DNA of 6,515 nt, taken from positions 1 through 6,515 of the forward strand of contig JAISBR010000114.1 in the NCBI GenBank assembly GCA_031266095.1, given 5' to 3'. The first letter of the stretch is position 1, and each line of letters starts with the position of its first letter. The position numbers and the translations under genes were made by a program. The notes under the pieces were generated by a model that was given only the letters and a program-made list of their open reading frames with translations, searched no databases and was not told the origin of the DNA. Origin of the DNA: Treponema sp. (lineage in GTDB: Bacteria > Spirochaetota > Spirochaetia > Treponematales > Breznakiellaceae). Below are positions 1 to 4,621 of the stretch, in pieces.

Positions 1-76
1 TGAAATCCTTGACCCGTTCCCACAAGTCGTCTGTCAATTCCCATGATTTGATACCGCTTCCTGCTATTCTTTTCAT
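1..76 (-). CDS. Transposase N-terminus, IS5-like (partial, cut by window edge)
   Basis: On the minus strand an ATG at 74-76 opens a frame that runs off the left edge after 25 codons. It reads MKRIAGSGIKSWELTDDLWE and then RVKDF. The pattern W-E-L-T-D-D-x-W-E-R-V-K is typical of the start of IS5-type DDE transposases, where a short helical region precedes the catalytic domain. A purine-rich AAAGGAAG lies just before the ATG (78-85 on the + strand), closer than usual but a plausible ribosome binding site. The catalytic domain is outside the window, so neither activity nor subfamily can be judged. No terminal inverted repeat of the insertion sequence was identified between 86 and 130. The identification rests on a short motif only. 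Confidence 0.55.
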   Translation of the reverse strand, partial: MKRIAGSGIKSWELTDDLWERVKDF

Positions 77-130
77 ACTTCCTTTATCGGTTCTTTTTTA
101 TTTCCGGATAAGTTCTAAGTAAACGCATAT

Positions 131-178
131 GGGTTTAATACCCCGCGGCTCTGCCGCGGTCATAAAGGTATTAAACCC
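131..178. repeat. Nested palindromic repeat 1
   Basis: GGGTTTAATACC at 131-142 is the exact reverse complement of 167-178, a 12-bp outer stem. Inside it CCGCGGC (143-149) pairs with GCCGCGG (153-159) around a TCT loop. The same GGGTTTAATACC arm occurs once more at 1609-1620, next to another repeat. The unit lies between the left-edge transposase and the isomerase promoter. It resembles a small non-coding mobile palindrome of the MITE or REP kind, but no target duplication was found around it. Confidence 0.7.
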
Positions 179-199
179 GAGACCAATACCTTATAAGAA

Positions 200-250
200 C
201 AACATACCGCGCCGGACCGGAGGTCCGAGCTCTGCCGCGCGGTTGTTGAT
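200..250. repeat. Nested palindromic repeat 2, copy A
   Basis: ACCGCGC (206-212) pairs with GCGCGGT (237-243). After a one-base bulge the stem extends with CAACA (200-204) against TGTTG (244-248). An inner hairpin CGGACC-GGA-GGTCCG lies at 213-227. The 47 bases 204-250 recur without change at 1616-1662. The segment GCTCTGCCGCG is shared with the inner hairpin of the repeat at 131-178, so the two repeats are probably related. It ends 40 bp before the -35 box of the isomerase promoter. Confidence 0.75.
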
Positions 251-289
251 CGGCTGTCAATAGCGTCACTTTTCTGAAATTGCGAATTG

Positions 290-318
290 TTGACAAGCTG
301 CAATAGGGCATTTATAAT
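290..318 (+). promoter_or_regulatory. Consensus sigma-70 promoter of the isomerase gene
   Basis: TTGACA at 290-295 and TATAAT at 313-318 are separated by exactly 17 bases, a full match to the housekeeping sigma-70 consensus. Transcription would begin near 325, giving an untranslated leader of about 38 bases. No operator palindrome is visible between the -35 box and the start codon. The match predicts strong constitutive transcription unless a repressor binds a site not recognised here. Confidence 0.8.
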
Positions 319-350
319 CCTCCAATGGCATAAACCATTAAACTTTTTTG

Positions 351-356
351 AAGGAG
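351..356 (+). promoter_or_regulatory. Ribosome binding site that fixes the isomerase start
   Basis: AAGGAG at 351-356 sits six bases before the ATG at 363, ideal Shine-Dalgarno spacing. An in-frame TTG at 348 would put this site inside the coding region and has no such site of its own, so the ATG at 363 is preferred. Confidence 0.85.
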
Positions 357-362
357 AAGATT

Positions 363-1214
363 ATGAACGTTGGTGTATTTTTGGCATTGCAGCCGTATTG
401 CACGGTCGAGGACAATCTGAAACTCGCAAAAGCTGCGGGCTTCGACGCTGCGGACATAACGGACACCCATGCCGGCGGCAGTATGTTTGGAAGCGCTGAC
501 TTGGCGGCTACGGTTAGTCTGGACGGAAATCCCTTCGACACAAAGCGCCTGTTTGAAAAATACGGGATACAAATTTCAACAATCTGCGCCCATGCGGCCC
601 TGCTTGATCCGTCAAACCCTGCCCGCTTTGCCACGGATGAAATTATGAAGGCGATCAAATTTGCCGCCGCAATCGGGATTCGCGACGTTATCACAACGGA
701 ATTTGACGCTCATACAGAATGGGCAAAAAAACTTACTTTTGAACAATCTGTCTTTACTATTGCGGAAAAGTTATATGAACCATGCCGTATGGCTTCGGAT
801 TATGGCGTAAAAATCTGTTTGGAACCGCACGGGCCATTTACCGACACCATTGAAGGGTTAAAAGCCATTATGGACTTATTGGGCAACATTGATTCTATCG
901 GCGTCAATATGGATACCGGCAACAGTTGGCTTGGCGGTTCAGACCCTGTGGCTTTGGCAAAAGCGTTCAAAGACCGGATATACCATATCCACTGGAAAGA
1001 CCTTGGGGAAGAATTTGTTTCAAAAAGAGGGAAAGAGTTCGGCTGCGGTTTTTCGACAATTGAACTGGGAACCGGGCTTATCGACATTAAAGGCGTGATT
1101 GAAGTACTCCGGGACAGCCCGCTCATCCACAATTCTACGCTTGAAATAGCGGGGACCCCTGACTTATTACAGGCCAGCGCCTCGTATGTAAAAAAATATT
1201 GGGATGCTGCTTAA
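363..1214 (+). CDS. Sugar phosphate isomerase/epimerase, xylose isomerase-like TIM barrel
   Basis: The protein has 283 residues, the usual length for AP endonuclease 2/xylose isomerase-like TIM-barrel enzymes that interconvert keto or aldo sugars, or inositol derivatives, with a divalent metal. The barrel starts at residue 1 (MNVGVFLALQPY), and no signal peptide or membrane segment is seen, so it is cytosolic. Likely metal ligands are Glu154 in CLEPHG, Asp184 in GVNMDTGN, His210 in YHIHWKDL and Glu261 in TLEIAG; all four expected positions are filled. The motif HWKD is typical of the epimerase/dehydratase branch (inosose dehydratase, hydroxypyruvate isomerase, tagatose or psicose epimerase relatives), but the substrate cannot be read from sequence alone. 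The gene is monocistronic with its own consensus promoter and a hairpin behind it. There is no neighbouring sugar transporter, kinase or dehydrogenase to suggest a pathway. It is bordered on both sides by mobile repeats, yet the frame is intact. Confidence 0.88.
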   Translation: MNVGVFLALQPYCTVEDNLKLAKAAGFDAADITDTHAGGSMFGSADLAATVSLDGNPFDTKRLFEKYGIQISTICAHAALLDPSNPARFATDEIMKAIKFAAAIGIRDVITTEFDAHTEWAKKLTFEQSVFTIAEKLYEPCRMASDYGVKICLEPHGPFTDTIEGLKAIMDLLGNIDSIGVNMDTGNSWLGGSDPVALAKAFKDRIYHIHWKDLGEEFVSKRGKEFGCGFSTIELGTGLIDIKGVIEVLRDSPLIHNSTLEIAGTPDLLQASASYVKKYWDAA

Positions 1215-1219
1215 ATGAA

Positions 1220-1257
1220 GGGGCTGTCCAAAAAGTAAGGACGGCCCCTGATATTTT
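1220..1257 (+). terminator. Hairpin after the isomerase, probable terminator
   Basis: GGGGCTGTCC (1220-1229) pairs with GGACGGCCCC (1239-1248), a 10-bp stem with one G-T wobble and a nine-base A-rich loop. It begins five bases after the stop codon. It is followed by TGATATTTT, which has only a weak T-run, so termination may be partial. The sequence GGGGCTGTCCAAAA also resembles the ends of some insertion sequences, so the hairpin may be of mobile origin. Confidence 0.6.
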
Positions 1258-1518
1258 CCCCCAGCAAGACGCTGGAAACGGGCACGGACGCGATATAAGA
1301 ACCTGATCCAGTTAGGAATACCCCCAGACCAGGCATGGCCCCGGGCAAACACCCGGAAGGGCTATTGGCGAACGGCGGACAGCCAGATACTCAAGCACTC
1401 ACTGACCAACCACTATCTTGAATCAATTGGATTTCCTGAAGTACTGAAACGATTTGAGATACTACACGAGAGGATAGGGCGGCTATTGAAGATACGCGCC
1501 CTTATCGCCACCCATTGA
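1258..1518 (+). pseudogene. Group II intron reverse transcriptase/maturase, C-terminal remnant
   Basis: Read from 1267, the frame gives RRWKRARTRYKNLIQLGI, then ANTRKGYWRTADSQIL and LTNHYLESIGF, ending at TGA 1516-1518. This is the characteristic C-terminal (maturase, thumb and DNA-binding) tail of bacterial group II intron proteins, where R-T-R-x-x-N-L-I-x-L-G-I and N-T-R-K-G-Y-W-R are common. About 83 codons remain of a protein usually 400-600 residues long. The whole reverse transcriptase domain, with its YxDD active site, is absent. A stop codon precedes the fragment in frame (1249-1251), there is no start, and the exact left breakpoint near 1250-1266 is uncertain. The ribozyme 3' end follows directly, as in a real intron. 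It cannot splice or retrotranspose by itself. Confidence 0.85.
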
Positions 1519-1600
1519 ATCGCCGTGTACCGAACGGTACGCACGGTGGTGTGAGAGGACGGCCACTCAGATAATGGGTAGCCTCCTCTCCTACTCGATT
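1519..1600 (+). ncRNA. Group II intron 3' end: ribozyme domains V and VI
   Basis: Just after the maturase stop codon a bulged hairpin fits domain V. TACC (1528-1531) pairs with GGTA (1536-1539) around GAAC, a two-base CG bulge follows at 1540-1541, and CCGTG (1523-1527) pairs with CACGG (1542-1546). A CGC at 1521-1523 is in the position of the catalytic triad. After the linker GTGTGAGAGGA, domain VI folds from AGAGGA (1554-1559) plus GGC (1561-1563) against GCCTCCTCT (1581-1589), topped by ACTCA (1565-1569) with TGGGT (1575-1579). The 3' terminus CTACTCGAT (1591-1599) is typical of bacterial group II introns, so the intron/exon border is placed at about 1599/1600. Domains I to IV, apart from the maturase tail, are missing. 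Confidence 0.8.
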
Positions 1601-1608
1601 CGCGGCGA

Positions 1609-1662
1609 GGGTTTAATACCGCGCCGGACCGGAGGTCCGAGCTCTGCCGCGCGGTTGTTGAT
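1609..1662. repeat. Nested palindromic repeat 2, copy B, with repeat-1 arm
   Basis: Bases 1616-1662 match 204-250 exactly (47 of 47), including the inner hairpin CGGACC-GGA-GGTCCG and the closing ACCGCGC/GCGCGGT stem. Just before and overlapping it, GGGTTTAATACC (1609-1620) equals the arm of the repeat at 131-142. It begins about nine bases after the 3' end of the group II intron, and its right edge falls in codon 8 of a short minus-strand frame starting at 1685. The two copies enclose the isomerase and the intron remnant in the same orientation. Confidence 0.75.
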
Positions 1663-1685
1663 TGTTTTTCTAATATGTCCTTCAT
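1662..1685 (-). pseudogene. Possible truncated gene start (MKDILEKQ)
   Basis: On the minus strand an ATG at 1683-1685 overlaps the TGA of the preceding decayed frame (shared ATGA, + strand 1682-1685), an arrangement typical of translationally coupled genes. It gives MKDILEKQ before the sequence becomes the palindromic repeat ending at 1662. Downstream codons come from the repeat and the antisense of the group II intron and do not look like protein. I read it as a gene start cut off by the repeat. It is short, so chance cannot be excluded. Confidence 0.3.
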
Positions 1686-2125
1686 AAATTTTTAAGTGGC
1701 ATTGCGTATAACTCCTTTTTATCATCCATATCCACGGATACGCCGTCCGCACTATCCGGAGTCGTCCGGTAAACCGCCCCATATTTCTTTACTTTCGCTC
1801 AATCCAAGTCCCGCTAAAATTGCGTAGCCCAGATACTGGTAAAACACATAGGTGAGGCTGTTCCAAAACTTCAGTTTTTGGAACAGCTTCCTTTAAAAAC
1901 CGCAAGAGCTTGTTCCATCGAACCGAAGGTTCGCACCATGCGCTTTAGCGCATAGTCAATTAGTTTTGGAACAAGCTCAGGTTTCTATCGATTTTTTGCC
2001 CTATTGAAGCAAGGCAAAAATTGTTCTAAGATGTCATTGATGAATCGGAGCATGGAAAGACCCCCTCTTGCCGTCCGATGTGGTGTGATGATTTCATCGT
2101 AACGCAAGCGGTAAGGTTTTCTACC
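1682..2125 (-). pseudogene. Decayed minus-strand gene, C-terminal part, unrecognised family
   Basis: Three protein-like stretches line up in order on the minus strand. The first (1988-2125) includes KPYRLRYDEIITPHRTARGG and LRFINDILEQFLPCFNRAK, and stops at 1985-1987. The second starts just beyond the inserted element at 1854-1978 and reads TYVFYQYLGYAILAGLGLS (1797-1853). The third (1682-1798) reads AKVKKYGAVYRTTPDSADG, then DMDDKKELYAMPLKNL and TGA. A one-base loss in the A-run near 1991-1996 would explain the first shift, and another lies near 1796-1801. Removing the element and one AGGT copy joins the first two parts except for that shift. I do not recognise the family; a transposase is possible given the surroundings. 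The N-terminal part is not resolved upstream of 2125, where a second element (2127-2184) is inserted. Confidence 0.4.
1854..1978. mobile_element. MITE-like element 1 (125 bp) with AGGT target duplication
   Basis: The ends are GAGGCTGTTCCAAAA (1854-1868) and TTTTGGAACAAGCTC (1964-1978), imperfect terminal inverted repeats with two mismatches in 15. The flanks are AGGT at 1850-1853 and AGGT at 1979-1982, as expected for a 4-bp target duplication. Inside are a hairpin GCTGTTCCAAAACT/AGTTTTTGGAACAGC (1857-1887), a second TIR-like arm GAGCTTGTTCCA (1906-1917) that pairs with 1967-1978, and two small hairpins: CGAACC-GAA-GGTTCG (1919-1933) and ATGCGC-TTTA-GCGCAT (1938-1953). There is no coding capacity, so it would need a transposase from elsewhere. 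Confidence 0.72.
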
Positions 2126-2126
2126 T

Positions 2127-2184
2127 GAGGCTGTTCCAAAACCATGCGCTTTAGCGCATAGTCAATTAGTTTTGGAACAAGCTC
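2127..2184. mobile_element. MITE-like element 2 (58 bp) with ACCT target duplication
   Basis: The ends are identical to those of the 125-bp element: GAGGCTGTTCCAAAA (2127-2141) and TTTTGGAACAAGCTC (2170-2184). ACCT at 2123-2126 is repeated at 2185-2188 just outside the ends. Bases 2141-2185 match 1935-1979 exactly, and 2126-2142 match 1853-1869, so this copy equals element 1 minus 67 internal bases, with a two-base AC overlap at the junction. The ATGCGC-TTTA-GCGCAT hairpin is retained (2144-2159). It interrupts the same decayed minus-strand region as element 1. Confidence 0.72.
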
Positions 2185-2234
2185 ACCTGTTCATCTTTTA
2201 TCTCAAGAACTTGCGACTCACAAGTTATATAGGG

Positions 2235-2261
2235 CTCTTTCAAACTCCAGTTTTGAAAGAG
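2235..2261. repeat. Palindrome CTCTTTCAAA/TTTGAAAGAG
   Basis: CTCTTTCAAA (2235-2244) is the exact reverse complement of 2252-2261, with CTCCAGT between them. Its layout (outer GGCT-like start, C-A-A-A core, CT..AG apex) resembles the hairpin at 1857-1887 but the sequence differs, so it may be a fragment of another small mobile family. No clear target duplication was found. It lies about 90 bp upstream of the chemoreceptor promoter. Confidence 0.55.
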
Positions 2262-2280
2262 TAAACGTTAAAAAACGGAT

Positions 2281-2307
2281 GTTTCGTAAGGCTTTAGCCT
2301 GAGAAAC
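2281..2307. repeat. Short hairpin before the chemoreceptor promoter
   Basis: AGGCT (2289-2293) pairs with AGCCT (2296-2300) across TT, and GTTTC (2281-2285) with GAAAC (2303-2307) across small internal loops. The CTTTAG apex is shared with the ATGCGC-TTTA-GCGCAT hairpin of the MITEs. There is no following T-run, so a terminator role is unlikely. It ends 18 bases before the -35 box. Confidence 0.45.
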
Positions 2308-2325
2308 CCCAAAGCCGCGTCAAAA

Positions 2326-2355
2326 TTAACCAGGTTTTGGAAGCGGTTCTATAAT
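2326..2355 (+). promoter_or_regulatory. Sigma-70 promoter of the chemoreceptor gene
   Basis: A perfect TATAAT at 2350-2355 follows TTAACC (2326-2331, four of six to TTGACA) with 18-base spacing. Transcription would start near 2361, just before the AAGGAG ribosome binding site (2365-2370) and the ATG at 2376, giving a leader of only about 15 bases. No flagellar sigma-28 motif is evident. Confidence 0.6.
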
Positions 2356-2375
2356 CCCTGTTTTAAGGAGATAGT

Positions 2376-4490
2376 ATGCAAGAACCTTCGATCAGGCGGA
2401 TTTCAATCAAGCGGCGGTTTCTTGTTTTTTCCGTTGTTTTTTTCCTGGTTATCGCGGGGGTGGGCTCAACCGCTTTTTTCTTTTCCCTGCGGCAGATAGT
2501 CCGGACCAACGCCGCCCAGGAATTGACCCGCCTGCTTGAAACGAGTAGGCTCAAGCTGGAGGCGTCGGTTAATTCGGAGATAGCCATTGCGCTTAAAATG
2601 GCGGAATCCCCGCTTATTATAGGTTATTTTTTACGGCCCGAAGACCCGGAACTGGAACGGCTTGCCTTTGAGGAAATCGCCGGATACCGCGGCGCCTTCA
2701 GGGGGAATACGGTTTTCTGGATAAACGACCAGGACAGGCGCTTCTATTCCGACGATACCTATGTGTATACCCTCGATCCCGATAATCCCGCCGACTATTG
2801 GTACAATATGACCCTCCATGAGACCGAGCGTTACAACTTCAACATTAACTATAACGACAATCTTAAAAAAACCCTGCTCTGGATCAACGCGCCGGTATTT
2901 TCTCAGGGGCGGGCCGTCGGTATCGTGGGAACCGGTATAGAGCTTACCGGATTCATCGATTCCCTCTATGCGGATGTAGGCGGCGGCATAAGCCTCTACC
3001 TGTTTAACCGGCAGGGCGAGATAACCGGGGCGCCGGATAATCAGCTCCTCATAGACAAGGTTTCGCTTGACGATTTTCTGGGGATGGCGGGAGATACGAT
3101 CATTTCCTGGGCGGGAAATCTTGAGGGGACTCAGGTTGTCACCTTTCTTTCCGGCAATCAGGAAACAGCGATCGGTAGAATACCCCTCCTTGATTGGTCC
3201 ATCACGGCTTTTATGCCCATTACCGCTTCGATGTTTTTATCATCCCCCATGACCGTGATATTCCTTTTAACCCTGTTCGTGATCCTTTCGATCTTTGTCA
3301 TTATCAATATCTTTATTGGGACCACCCTTAAACCCCTGGGAAGGATGGAGGATGTCCTTAAAGAAATCGCCGCGGAATGGGACCTGACCAAACGGATTAC
3401 GGTCCGCCGCCGGGATGAGATCGGCAGGCTGGCGGATTTTTTCAACCTGACCTTTGACAAAATGAAGGAGCTCATAAGCGTTATCAAGATGCAGGCCGCC
3501 CAGCTTTCGGATACGGGGATTGATCTCTTCGCCAATATGAGCGAAACCGCTGCGGAAGTTAATCAGATAACCGCCAATATTCAGGGCATCAAGGAGCAGG
3601 TGAAGAATCAGGCCGAGGTGGTGAAGGACTCCGGCCTTGCCATAGACCGGATCATGACCAGGGGCAATAACCTGCACGATCATATTACGGTTCAGTCCGA
3701 CAGCGTTTCTCAGTCTTCCGCGGCGATTGAACAGATGTTCGCCAACATTCATTCCGTAACCGAGACCCTCGTTAAGAACACCGGTAACGTTAAATCTCTG
3801 GCGGAATCTTCGAATGCTGGCAGGGCGGATCTGGAAAATGTTTCCACAGACATTCAAAAAATAGCCGGGGATTCGGAGGGGCTTCTGGAAATTAACGCAG
3901 TGATGGAAAACATTTCGAGCCAGACCAACCTCCTGTCCATGAACGCCGCCATAGAAGCGGCCCACGCGGGAGAAGCGGGAAAGGGCTTTGCCGTAGTGGC
4001 CGATGAAATACGGAAGCTGGCGGAATCCGCGGCGGAACAATCGAAGACCACCGGGGGCGTACTTAAAGCCATTAAAGAATCCATCAATTCCATAGCCCAG
4101 TCAACCGAAGGCATTCTCAAGCACTTTGCACTCATTGAACAGGAAGTTAAAACCGTGTCCGAACAGGAGGAGGGGATTCTCTCCGCTATGGAAGAACAGG
4201 AAACCGGCGGCAAAAATATTCTGGAAGCCATATCCCGCCTGAACGAGGTTACCGGGGAAGTGTACCGGGCCTCGGAGGATATGACGGTGGAGTGCCGGGA
4301 GATATTACGGCAAAGCGATAGCCTTGAGGGTCTGACCCGGAAAATCGACGACGAGATAAACGAAATATCCATCGGTTCGGATCAGATCAACAGCACGATC
4401 ATCCATATCAACGAGATCAGCGAAAAAAACAAGGTCAATATCAGTGCTCTTGTTGAGGAAATGGCAAAATTTAAGGTAGCCGAGGCTTAA
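2376..4490 (+). CDS. Methyl-accepting chemotaxis protein with periplasmic Cache domain
   Basis: The 704-residue receptor would sense a ligand outside the membrane and control the CheA/CheW kinase complex that sets flagellar switching. The first transmembrane helix is at about 15-37. A large extracytoplasmic sensor follows (about 40-285) with a Cache pattern: F-W-I-N-D-Q-D near 114, DYWYNM at 140-145, a W-I-N-A-P-V-F core at 169-175 and a second lobe with [10 protein letters not shown] at 207-216. The second transmembrane helix is at 291-314, then a HAMP domain with P320 and DEIG 347-350. The signalling coiled coil carries the highly conserved hairpin tip [20 protein letters not shown] (515-534) and [13 protein letters not shown] (537-549), where CheA and CheW bind. 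The tail ends VAEA with no C-terminal pentapeptide for CheR/CheB docking. The ATG has AAGGAG five bases upstream and its own promoter. No che genes are adjacent. The ligand is unknown. Confidence 0.95.
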   Translation: MQEPSIRRISIKRRFLVFSVVFFLVIAGVGSTAFFFSLRQIVRTNAAQELTRLLETSRLKLEASVNSEIAIALKMAESPLIIGYFLRPEDPELERLAFEEIAGYRGAFRGNTVFWINDQDRRFYSDDTYVYTLDPDNPADYWYNMTLHETERYNFNINYNDNLKKTLLWINAPVFSQGRAVGIVGTGIELTGFIDSLYADVGGGISLYLFNRQGEITGAPDNQLLIDKVSLDDFLGMAGDTIISWAGNLEGTQVVTFLSGNQETAIGRIPLLDWSITAFMPITASMFLSSPMTVIFLLTLFVILSIFVIINIFIGTTLKPLGRMEDVLKEIAAEWDLTKRITVRRRDEIGRLADFFNLTFDKMKELISVIKMQAAQLSDTGIDLFANMSETAAEVNQITANIQGIKEQVKNQAEVVKDSGLAIDRIMTRGNNLHDHITVQSDSVSQSSAAIEQMFANIHSVTETLVKNTGNVKSLAESSNAGRADLENVSTDIQKIAGDSEGLLEINAVMENISSQTNLLSMNAAIEAAHAGEAGKGFAVVADEIRKLAESAAEQSKTTGGVLKAIKESINSIAQSTEGILKHFALIEQEVKTVSEQEEGILSAMEEQETGGKNILEAISRLNEVTGEVYRASEDMTVECREILRQSDSLEGLTRKIDDEINEISIGSDQINSTIIHINEISEKNKVNISALVEEMAKFKVAEA

Positions 4491-4587
4491 GGGAGTGAAT
4501 GCTTTTGCCGGCGAAATGAACACTATAAATAACCCTCCAATGTCTTACATAAAAATCTAGCCGAAGCGGGCGGACGTGTGCGGACGG

Positions 4588-4616
4588 TTATCATTTTCTT
4601 CTTCCCGTGTTATAGT
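4588..4616 (+). promoter_or_regulatory. Promoter of ettA, possibly leaderless
   Basis: TTATCA (4588-4593) and TATAGT (4611-4616) are 17 bases apart, four and five of six to consensus. Only TTTTT lies between the -10 box and the ATG at 4622, so the predicted transcription start falls at or next to the A of the start codon. No Shine-Dalgarno sequence is visible before the ATG, which fits a leaderless message. A promoter further upstream is an alternative. Confidence 0.5.
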
Positions 4617-4621
4617 TTTTT

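Noticed and set aside
131..250. Riboswitch or CRISPR-like array upstream of the isomerase
   Set aside because: The palindromes lie upstream of the predicted transcription start, and only two dissimilar units are present, without regular spacers.
348..362. Upstream TTG start for the isomerase
   Set aside because: The only Shine-Dalgarno sequence (351-356) lies after the TTG and is ideally placed for the ATG at 363.
1413..1685. 90-codon minus-strand frame as a complete gene
   Set aside because: Only its first eight codons are plausible; the rest is the antisense of the palindromic repeat and the group II intron.
1591..1782. 63-codon minus-strand frame as a gene
   Set aside because: It overlaps the decayed gene in a different frame and runs into the palindromic repeat; the overlapping frame ending in YAMPLKNL is more protein-like.
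3267..4040. 257-codon open frame antisense to the chemoreceptor
   Set aside because: It lies wholly opposite a convincingly conserved receptor, has no recognisable domain, and is best explained by codon bias of the real gene.
4491..4587. Terminator after the chemoreceptor
   Set aside because: No stable stem followed by a T-run is visible in this 97-base stretch; the TTTGCCGGCGAAA palindrome has no room for a loop.
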